Made by a program: the position numbers and the translations under genes. 13,764 nucleotides of DNA from Candidatus Sulfopaludibacter sp. SbA3 (lineage in GTDB: Bacteria; Acidobacteriota; Terriglobia; 2-12-FULL-54-10), in NCBI GenBank assembly GCA_945865705.1, contig CAMBEY010000044.1, forward strand, positions 1 through 13,764, in the 5' to 3' direction. Below are positions 1 to 6,163 of this stretch, piece after piece. How positions within the stretch are numbered: the first letter of the stretch is position 1; each line of letters begins with the position of its first letter. The notes under the pieces are model-generated. The model was given only the letters and a program-made list of their open reading frames with translations, searched no databases and was not told the DNA's origin.

Positions 1-810
1 GACTACGCCACGCGATCCGATTTGAAGATCAAGATCAGCGGCTGCTTCAACGCCTGCGGCCAGCATCACATCGCCGACATTGGATTTTTCGGCTCCAGCC
101 GCCGCGTCGGCTCACACGTCGCGCCTATCTTCCAGATCGTGCTCGGCGGTTCGACCAAGGGCAACGCGCAGTCGTTCGGATTGTCGGTGGGCAAGGCCTC
201 GGCGAAGGATGTGCCCGAGGTGGTGAAGACGCTGACGGACCTCTATACCGCCGAGCGCACAGGCAGCGAGACATTCGCGGAGTACATGCAGCGCGTGGGG
301 AAGGTGCACATCAAGAAGTCGGTGGATCACTTCGACAAGCTGCCGGACTACAGCGAGAAGCCTGAGTATTATCGCGACAACCGCCAGCCCTGGGACTACT
401 TCATGACCACGGGTGTTGGCGAGTGCGCCGGCGAAGTAGTGACGCAGTCCGAGTTCATGCTGGAGGACGCCGACCGCCACCTTTTCGATGCCGGCCTGCA
501 ACTGGAAGCCGGGAAGCGCGAAGCCGCCGCCACGACCGCCTTCACCGCGATGAAGTGCGCCGCCGACGGCCTGCTCGCCACGCGCGGCCTGCTGCTCTCC
601 GATCAGTACAACACCGTCGGCGAGTTCAAGAAACTGTTTGCCGACGCCGGCGAGTTTCTGCCCATGTGCGCCGACTACTTTTTCCGCGCCGCCGAAGAAG
701 GGGCGAAAAATCTGAACGAAGAACAGGCCCACCAGCGCGTGGAAGAAGCCACGCTGTTCGTGGAAGAGGCGCACGGACGCTACGCCCGCATGGGCGGCGC
801 TCTCGCCTAG
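1..810 (+). CDS. Nitrite/sulfite reductase (siroheme and 4Fe-4S), 3' part, with HEPN-like C-terminal extension
   Basis: The reading frame is open from base 1, so the N-terminal part lies outside the window; 269 residues are visible. Visible residues 12-22 read ISGCFNACGQH. This is the C-x3-C half (C15, C19) of the cysteine set that holds the 4Fe-4S cluster and bridges to siroheme in assimilatory nitrite/sulfite reductases. The stretch after it (HIADIGFFGS, then a GNAQSFGL segment) also fits the C-terminal half of that family. The enzyme would carry out a six-electron reduction of sulfite to sulfide or nitrite to ammonia in the cytoplasm; the substrate cannot be told from this fragment. From about visible residue 140 the protein continues as a mostly helical region with an AFTAMKCAADGLL segment. 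That resembles a HEPN-type helical domain and is not part of the core reductase. The first cysteine pair is off the window. The next gene begins 84 bases later on the same strand. Confidence 0.85.
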   Translation, partial: DYATRSDLKIKISGCFNACGQHHIADIGFFGSSRRVGSHVAPIFQIVLGGSTKGNAQSFGLSVGKASAKDVPEVVKTLTDLYTAERTGSETFAEYMQRVGKVHIKKSVDHFDKLPDYSEKPEYYRDNRQPWDYFMTTGVGECAGEVVTQSEFMLEDADRHLFDAGLQLEAGKREAAATTAFTAMKCAADGLLATRGLLLSDQYNTVGEFKKLFADAGEFLPMCADYFFRAAEEGAKNLNEEQAHQRVEEATLFVEEAHGRYARMGGALA

Positions 811-894
811 CAGTCTGCGGGAATGACACCCAAAACAGTGTTCCAGCAAACTTGATAGTTCCAGTTTCAGTCATTCACCGAGTCGGAGATCGCT

Positions 895-1467
895 TTGCCC
901 ATCGACCTGCAACGCATCAGCATAAAAATTCTCAGCGAGGCCAAGGCGGATATTTCGCTGACCTCGTTCCTCGACATCTTCGGTCGCTGGCGCGCCGACA
1001 AGGCGCACGCCGCCGAATGGGTTGATCTGGCCGACTACGCGCACGTGCCGCGCGGCCCCGGCATCATGCTGGTGGGCCTGAAGGTCAACTTTGCATTCGA
1101 CCTCGCCGACCCCGCTCCCGGCACGCTTTACGTCACGCGTAAAGGTCTCACCGGCACACACGAGCAACGCATCAAGGCCGCGCTGCGCGGCGCGTTCGAT
1201 TTATCCAAGCGACTCGCGGCGGAGAAAAATTATCCCGCCGCCCGTCTGTGCACCGATGCGCTGGAGCTGCGCTTCCCCGACCGGCTATTTACTCCCAACA
1301 CCAAAGCCACCGACGCGGAGTTGCGACCCGCCATCGACGCGGCGCTGAACGCAGCGCTCGGCGCATGTCAACTTACAGCAGTGAGCGATGCGGGGGCAAG
1401 CTACGGCTACAACATCAAGGCAGCCAAGGCCGAGCCGCTCGACGCGCTGCTCGCTCGGCTGGCCTGA
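895..1467 (+). CDS. Uncharacterised 190-residue protein downstream of the siroheme reductase
   Basis: I do not recognise the family. The start is probably the TTG at 895, because a GGAG at 885-888 sits six bases upstream and no ATG lies near the beginning of the conserved-looking sequence. The protein is soluble, with no signal peptide or membrane segment. It opens with LQRISIKILSEAKADISLTSFLDIFGRWR and has a GPGIMLVGLKVNFAFDLAD segment in the middle. A later segment, ARLCTDALELRFPDRLF, contains its only cysteine apart from one near residue 160. Its position 84 bases after the siroheme reductase, same strand and no obvious terminator between, suggests co-transcription and perhaps an accessory role, but that is inference from position only. 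Codon usage matches the neighbours. Confidence 0.7.
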   Translation: MPIDLQRISIKILSEAKADISLTSFLDIFGRWRADKAHAAEWVDLADYAHVPRGPGIMLVGLKVNFAFDLADPAPGTLYVTRKGLTGTHEQRIKAALRGAFDLSKRLAAEKNYPAARLCTDALELRFPDRLFTPNTKATDAELRPAIDAALNAALGACQLTAVSDAGASYGYNIKAAKAEPLDALLARLA

Positions 1468-1470
1468 CCC

Positions 1471-1500
1471 TTTCCACTCTTCATATTGTTCGCGTATAGT
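1471..1500 (+). promoter_or_regulatory. Possible sigma-70-like promoter for the M20 peptidase gene
   Basis: TTTCCA at 1471-1476 matches four of six bases of the -35 consensus. TATAGT at 1495-1500 matches five of six of the -10 consensus, with an 18-base spacer. It lies just after the previous stop codon and about 40 bases before the peptidase start. Only sequence similarity supports it. Confidence 0.4.
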
Positions 1501-1540
1501 ATCTTCAAGTTTCCGAGGAAGCTTGCAGGGGAGGTTTCCG

Positions 1541-2941
1541 ATGTCCATCATCAGAAGCTTGACGCTTTTTGCGACACTGCTGTCGATCAACTGTCCAGCC
1601 AACGCACAAACCGTGCCGGACTTTGCCCAGGCGCGCGACGAGGCGGTCAAGCGGTTGCAGGAGATGATCCGCATTGACACCAGCAACCCGCCGGGGAATG
1701 AGACCAAGTTCGCGCAGTATCTGAAGACGTTGCTCGACAAGGAGGGCGTCGCCTCGGAGATTCTGGAGAAGGAGCCGGGGCGGGGGAATCTGCTGGCGCG
1801 GATCAAGGGCAATGGGAGCAAGAAGCCGCTGCTGCTGATGGGGCACGCTGACACGGTTGGCGTCGAGAAGGACAAGTGGACCGTGCCGGCGTTTGAGGGG
1901 ATCATCAAGGACGGCTACGTCTATGGGCGCGGCGCTTACGACGACAAGGGCGGCATCACCAGCATGTTGCAGGTTTTCCTCATGCTGCATCGCCAGAAGA
2001 CGCCGCTCGACCGCGATATTATTTTTCTGGCCGAGGCAGGCGAAGAGGCCGGCGGCGGCGTTGGCATTGATTTCCTGATCGAGGAACACTGGCCGAAGAT
2101 CGAAGCGGAGTTCGCGTTGAACGAGGGCGCGGAGATTCTGATGAAGGATGGCAAGGTGCGCTACGTGGGCGTGGCCACTGCCGAGAAGCTGGTGCGGCGC
2201 ATCAAGCTGACGGCGCGCGGAATTTCCGGCCACGGCTCAATGCCGCGCGTGGATAACCCCATCGTTCACCTGGCCGCAGCTGTCGCGAAGATCGGGACGT
2301 ATCAGCCGCCGCTGCGCTTCAATGACATTACCAGGACGTTTTTTGAGCGTCTGGCGAAAGTGAGTCCGCCGGAAGAAGCGTTTATTTACTCACACCTCGA
2401 TGACCCGATTGTAGGTCCGATGGCGCAGGAGAAACTTCGCCACACTAACACGTTGTATAACTCGATGCTGCGAACTTCCATCGCGCCGACGATGATCAAG
2501 GGCGGGTTCCGCGAGAACGTGATTCCCGCCGACGCGGAAGTGATCGTGGATGTGCGCGCGCTGCCGGACGAAAACATGCCGGCGTTCATTGAGAATTTGC
2601 GCCGCATGATTGACGACCCGGCGGTGGAGATTACGCCGATTGGCGACCACACCACGATCACGCCGCCGTCGCGCATCGACACGGACCTGTTTCGCGCGTT
2701 GGAAAAAGCGCAGATCACGATGTTCCCCGGCTCCGTTACATTGCCGATGATGCTGACCGGCGGCACCGACTCCGCCCCGCTGCGGCTAAAAGGCGTGCAG
2801 GCCTACGGCATCGACCCGGTGGTTAGCGAGGAAGAGATTGCGCGAATGCACGGCAACGACGAGCGCGTTCCGATAGAAGGCATCGGAAAGTTTGTGGAGA
2901 TACTCTATCGCGCGGTGGTAGAAGTAGCGGGAAAGCACTGA
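1541..2941 (+). CDS. Exported M20 family zinc metallopeptidase (ArgE/DapE/CPG2-like)
   Basis: This is a 466-residue amidohydrolase/peptidase of the M20 family with two metal ions in the active site. The ATG at 1541 is chosen because GGGGAGG at 1528-1534 lies six bases before it and the first ~23 residues form a signal peptide (SLTLFATLLSINCPANAQ, cleaved near ANA). The open frame extends further upstream but loses this signal. The metal-site residues can be read in order: H102 and D104 in GHADT, D134 in GRGAYDDKGG, the catalytic and metal pair E168-E169 in AGEEAGG, E195 in NEGAE, and H437 in MHGNDERV. The lid/dimerisation domain begins around SGHGSMPRVDNP. Length is normal for the family. The likely role is hydrolysis of peptides or N-acyl amino acids outside the cytoplasm. 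The substrate is not predictable; the layout resembles PM20D1/carboxypeptidase G2 relatives more than biosynthetic ArgE or DapE, which are not exported. Confidence 0.92.
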   Translation: MSIIRSLTLFATLLSINCPANAQTVPDFAQARDEAVKRLQEMIRIDTSNPPGNETKFAQYLKTLLDKEGVASEILEKEPGRGNLLARIKGNGSKKPLLLMGHADTVGVEKDKWTVPAFEGIIKDGYVYGRGAYDDKGGITSMLQVFLMLHRQKTPLDRDIIFLAEAGEEAGGGVGIDFLIEEHWPKIEAEFALNEGAEILMKDGKVRYVGVATAEKLVRRIKLTARGISGHGSMPRVDNPIVHLAAAVAKIGTYQPPLRFNDITRTFFERLAKVSPPEEAFIYSHLDDPIVGPMAQEKLRHTNTLYNSMLRTSIAPTMIKGGFRENVIPADAEVIVDVRALPDENMPAFIENLRRMIDDPAVEITPIGDHTTITPPSRIDTDLFRALEKAQITMFPGSVTLPMMLTGGTDSAPLRLKGVQAYGIDPVVSEEEIARMHGNDERVPIEGIGKFVEILYRAVVEVAGKH

Positions 2942-2957
2942 TGATTGATAAATGTGG

Positions 2958-3012
2958 GAGTGATGAGAGAGGGCGCCGAACTTTCTTGCTCATTACTCAA
3001 TTCATTTTCTTC
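2958..3012 (+). terminator. Probable terminator after the M20 peptidase gene
   Basis: GAGTGATGAG (2958-2967) pairs with CTCATTACTC (2989-2998) over ten positions, one of them G-T. A T-rich tract (ttcattttcttcc) follows from 3001. The loop is long at 21 bases and the T tract is interrupted, so this is a reasonable but imperfect intrinsic terminator. It lies 17 bases after the stop codon. Confidence 0.5.
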
Positions 3013-3089
3013 CAGCGCGGTAGGTGCCGCCGCCGTTACAGTGCGTGTATGTAGCGGAATCGTGCGAGCCTTTTCGCTTGTGGGTCTCC

Positions 3090-3095
3090 TATAAT
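3090..3095 (+). promoter_or_regulatory. Possible -10 element (TATAAT) upstream of the Ig/OmpA-like gene
   Basis: A perfect TATAAT lies at 3090-3095, about 67 bases before the chosen start at 3162 and after the terminator of the previous gene. No good -35 hexamer sits at the usual distance, so the call rests on the -10 match and position. Confidence 0.35.
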
Positions 3096-3161
3096 TGCGA
3101 GAGGCCGCTGGTTATGCCGCGGCTAAGGCAATCAAAGACAGTTCCTGCCGGAGAGTTCCTC

Positions 3162-4181
3162 ATGACAGTTAGGCCCGAGCGTGAGGGAAAAGCTGTTGGA
3201 CAGCATGGGATGCTTGTCGGCATTCTGCTGAGCGTGCTATTGCCATGCCTACAGGCCAGAGCAGCTGTGGTATTTTCCGCGGCTGATCCCAAAGCCGATA
3301 CGGTGTCTGCTACCTGCTCGATCGAGCCTGCCGCACTGGAGAAGGGCAGCAAGGAATTACTCCGTGTGAAGATGAGCGCCACGGATTCGCGGAAGCACTT
3401 GCTGGCGTTTGTGTGGTCGTCGGATGGTGGAGTGATTCAGGGCAGCGGCCCGGAGATTGCCGTGGATGCGAGTGGGCTGGCCTCGGGCCGCTATCTGCTG
3501 ACGGGGACAGTGCAGGATGCCTACCGCAATCGCGCCGAGTGCGTCGTTGATTTCCGCATTGCGGCACCACCGGAGACGCTTGCCGCAAAATGCAGCAGCG
3601 CACAGGAGCAAGTCGAGGCTGGCAAACCGGCGCAATTTCGCGTGGAAACATCGGGCGCGATAGGCGGGTCACCGCGCGTCCAGTGGTTCACCAACGGCGG
3701 TACAATCCAAGGAGGGCAACAGGCCGAATTGGATACCACAGGACTGATTCCCGCCGAATACTCCATTACCGCGCGCGTGGAGGATAGTGCGGGCCGCGCA
3801 ACGGATTGTACAGTCCATGTGCTCGTGTTCGCGGCACCGCCACCGCCGCCTGAGCCGGAGTTGCTGAATTTGGGACAGATTGTCTTTCCGCGGAATGTGG
3901 GGTTTCTGGCGGCGCCCGATGGTGCCAAGTTGGAGGCTGTTGCCCTCAAGATACTGTCGGGCGGAAAGGGCGTAGTCTCGGTGGAGGCCTACGCCGCACC
4001 AGATGAGCGCGATGCCAAGCGGCTGGCCGAGTCCCGCGCCGCGGCGGTAAAACAGTTTCTGTTGGGCAAGGGTGTGTCAGAAGAGCGCATCCGCGTGCGC
4101 GTGGGGCTCGGGGGGAGATTGGGCGGCGTGCGCAATCGCACATTGGATTTGATTTGGGTGCCGGAGGGATTTGATTACTAG
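3162..4181 (+). CDS. Exported envelope protein with two Ig-like repeats and an OmpA-like C-terminal domain
   Basis: A 339-residue protein from the ATG at 3162, preceded by GGAGAG at 3150-3155. The frame is open upstream to 3024 (GTG) with another ATG at 3114, but only the 3162 start puts the signal peptide near the N-terminus (hydrophobic 17-31, ARA cleavage site around 34). Two tandem repeats of about 85 residues follow. Both share the pattern W-(S/T)-(S/N)-x-GG-x-IQG ... D-x-x-GL ... Y ... V-x-D-x-x-x-R ... C, like PKD/Ig-like modules, and each has one cysteine near its start and one near its end, possibly a disulfide. A proline-rich linker (APPPPPEPE) leads to an OmpA-C-like domain with LAESRAAAVKQFLLGKGV, an RIRV strand and a terminal NRTLDL (R326). 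The GYTD-type peptidoglycan-binding loop is replaced by EAYAAPDE, so binding to peptidoglycan is uncertain. A structural role in the periplasm or outer membrane is likely. Confidence 0.8.
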   Translation: MTVRPEREGKAVGQHGMLVGILLSVLLPCLQARAAVVFSAADPKADTVSATCSIEPAALEKGSKELLRVKMSATDSRKHLLAFVWSSDGGVIQGSGPEIAVDASGLASGRYLLTGTVQDAYRNRAECVVDFRIAAPPETLAAKCSSAQEQVEAGKPAQFRVETSGAIGGSPRVQWFTNGGTIQGGQQAELDTTGLIPAEYSITARVEDSAGRATDCTVHVLVFAAPPPPPEPELLNLGQIVFPRNVGFLAAPDGAKLEAVALKILSGGKGVVSVEAYAAPDERDAKRLAESRAAAVKQFLLGKGVSEERIRVRVGLGGRLGGVRNRTLDLIWVPEGFDY

Positions 4182-4263
4182 TTCGCAGGCCCAATGCCTG
4201 AGGGCGCTTGGTGTGGCCGGTCGTGGAGTAGATCACGTCGTAATGGGAAATACTGAAGGATTG

Positions 4264-4341
4264 ATGCAGTGTCCGCAGGGCAAAAAATTGCGTGGCGTCC
4301 GTTCGCGTCGACGAACGGCATTGGATTACCTGTCATCCTAG
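4264..4341 (+). pseudogene. Probable out-of-frame 5' piece of the zinc-ribbon gene
   Basis: This frame reads MQCPQGKKLRGVRSRRRTAL, then DYLSS, then a TAG at 4339-4341. A CP start followed by an arginine-rich RSRRR and a hydrophobic helix is the usual first half of a short zinc ribbon. The matching second half (LYPFYCEGCRSTF) follows directly but in the next frame, starting around 4341. One extra base near 4339 would account for the break. The second cysteine expected in the CPxCG knuckle is also missing. An ATG at 4243 could extend it slightly upstream. It could be a true degenerate gene or a sequencing error. Confidence 0.4.
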
Positions 4342-4618
4342 ATTGTATCCATTCTACTGCGAGGGCTGCCGTTCCACATTTCGCGCCCAATATAAGCCGA
4401 GCCGATCCCCCAGGCAGAGGTGGCGGAGTTGGGTAGTTTGCCCGCGATGCGGAGGCGATAGCCAAATAAACCGGATTGAAAGCGGGTCGGTGACTCCAAG
4501 CCGAAGCAACAACTTGTGGCGGCTACTTGGGGTTCCCGGATATCGCTGCAATGAATGCCGGAAGCGCTTCTTTGATCTTCGCTCAGTCAGGCGGCCTGCA
4601 AAGGATTCACCGAAGTGA
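4292..4618 (+). CDS. Small zinc-ribbon protein, probably missing its true N-terminus
   Basis: A frame of 108 residues opens at GTG 4292, but only the part from about residue 17 looks like real protein. The cysteine pairs are C23/C26 (YCEGCRSTF), C50/C53 (VCPRCGGD) and C86/C89 (YRCNECRKRFF). The last two pairs make a complete short zinc ribbon of the type CPxCG ... LL..L..YRCxxCxxRFF. The first pair is the second half of an upstream copy whose first half lies in another frame (4264-4341), so the intact ancestor probably had two tandem ribbons. The residues before LYPFYC (VDERHWITCHP) look like out-of-frame translation. There is no signal peptide or membrane segment. The function is unknown; zinc binding is inferred from the cysteines. 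It is transcribed in the same direction as the genes on both sides. Confidence 0.5.
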   Translation: MASVRVDERHWITCHPRLYPFYCEGCRSTFRAQYKPSRSPRQRWRSWVVCPRCGGDSQINRIESGSVTPSRSNNLWRLLGVPGYRCNECRKRFFDLRSVRRPAKDSPK

Positions 4619-4815
4619 GGGCATCTCCGAATGATTTGCGAGGCGCGATTCGGAGCCTCGGGAAATCGTCTAGGATGCGCCACTTGAGTCGAGCGATAAT
4701 GGACACTGTTCGTGCTCCACGGTTGGTGCTCCATTGATAGGCGGAATTGGCGGATGTCAAAGTGCTGGAGAATGATCAGAGCCGGGATTCATCGCCAGAA
4801 ACAGGTGCTTGCTAG

Positions 4816-6108
4816 ATGGGAAACTCGCCAATTTCAAATGAGGGAACGCGATTGTCGTCATCGATCTCCTCGGCTTTCGCGCCAGTTTCCCGTTGGTCCT
4901 TGTTAGTTCGCGAGATGAGGAAGCAGGAACTCTCCCTGGATCTTTCCACCGCGCTTGAGCAGATATTGCACTTGATCCAAAACGTTTCAGATGGATATGC
5001 GGCGGGAATTTTTCTGTTGGATGAGAACTCGCGCGTGGTGCATGGCGCCGTAACAGAAATGTTTGATCGCAGCCTGTACGCGGGCCGCGGCGGACTGGCG
5101 GAGACCATGCGCTCTACGGCTCCCTACTTGTTGTCAGACCTGCCGGCGAAGACACGCACGGTCGTCGCAGGTGATCCGCCGCTGCCGCAGCCACGGAGCC
5201 AAATTGTCATCCCCATTCATCTGACTGCTCAGGGACGCGGTGCCTTGGTGCTGCGCGCCACCGAACCAAAGGCTTTCTCCTCCGCCGATGGAGACGCGCT
5301 GGCTCGCTTCGCGCTGGCCGTTTCTCCACGGATTGAGAACGCTGTGCTGCGCCGCAAGATGCTGCAAGTGGGCGATGCCGAGGTGGAGCGTGATTTGGTG
5401 ATGGCGCAGGAGATCATGGCACGCCTGATTCCGCGAACGCCGCCGGTGATCCCGCGCTTCGATATCGCCAGCGCGTATGTGCCCGCCAAGGTGGTGGGTG
5501 GCGACCTGGTGGACTTCGTTTCCATGCGCGATGATCAGGATCATTACGGGTTTCTGGTGGCGGATGTCTCTGGCAACGGCATCCCCGCGGCGCTGCTGAT
5601 GACCGGCTTCCGCGCGCTGTTTCGCGGCTTGATCAAGAATGACTTCACCATCCGCTCGGTGTTCCGCAAGCTGAATAATCAGCTCTATGACAGCACCGCG
5701 CCGCAGGAGTTCGTCTCAGCGTTCTACGCGGGGCTGGACGTCAGCACGCACCGGCTTATCTACGTGAATGGCGGACACGTCGCGCCGCTGCTCTATCGTC
5801 CGCGCCATCCGGTGCGCATGTTGGATGTGGGCGGGCCGGTGCTGGGCATTCTGCCCACGGCTTCGTATCACGAGGATTCCATCGTGCTGCATCCGCAGGA
5901 TATTCTGGTGTGCTTCAGCGATGGCTTGAGCGAAGTGGAGAATGCCGCCGGCGATATGTTTGACTCGCACCGCATCTTGCGCGTGGTGGAGGGGCATCGC
6001 GGCGACTCCGCTGAGTCCATCTGCGGCGCTTTGCAAGAGGAAGCGAGCAAGTTTGCCGGACATCCATTGCGCGATGACCTGTCGATCATGGTGTTAAAAT
6101 TCCCCTAG
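4816..6108 (+). CDS. GAF-domain SpoIIE/RsbU-type protein serine phosphatase
   Basis: A 430-residue cytoplasmic PP2C-type phosphatase. The ATG at 4816 has AGGTG eight bases upstream; an in-frame ATG at 4915 lacks such a site. Residues of roughly 40-195 look like a GAF sensor domain (ALEQILHLIQNVSDGYAAGIFLLDE ... VIPIHLTAQGRGALVLR). A linker with AQEIMARLIPRTPP leads to the SpoIIE phosphatase domain. The metal-binding acidic residues are present: D230 and D233 in VGGDLVDF, D250 in VADVSGNG, D369 in CFSDGLSE, and D420/D421 in RDDLSIMVL. NGGHVAPLL is the NAGH-like motif. Such enzymes usually dephosphorylate an anti-anti-sigma (STAS) protein and so switch a stress sigma factor. No STAS or anti-sigma kinase gene is in the window, so the partner is elsewhere. 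The GAF ligand cannot be inferred. Confidence 0.9.
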   Translation: MGNSPISNEGTRLSSSISSAFAPVSRWSLLVREMRKQELSLDLSTALEQILHLIQNVSDGYAAGIFLLDENSRVVHGAVTEMFDRSLYAGRGGLAETMRSTAPYLLSDLPAKTRTVVAGDPPLPQPRSQIVIPIHLTAQGRGALVLRATEPKAFSSADGDALARFALAVSPRIENAVLRRKMLQVGDAEVERDLVMAQEIMARLIPRTPPVIPRFDIASAYVPAKVVGGDLVDFVSMRDDQDHYGFLVADVSGNGIPAALLMTGFRALFRGLIKNDFTIRSVFRKLNNQLYDSTAPQEFVSAFYAGLDVSTHRLIYVNGGHVAPLLYRPRHPVRMLDVGGPVLGILPTASYHEDSIVLHPQDILVCFSDGLSEVENAAGDMFDSHRILRVVEGHRGDSAESICGALQEEASKFAGHPLRDDLSIMVLKFP

Positions 6109-6163
6109 TACGCACCTGGGATGAAATAGTCCAATTCGTTCGTTGGGGGCTGGGCCATTGCTT

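Noticed and set aside
112..849. Long minus-strand open frame opposite the siroheme reductase
   Set aside because: An artefact of GC-rich codon bias. The plus frame has the Fe-S cysteine motif and the minus frame has low-complexity His/Arg/Gly-rich composition.
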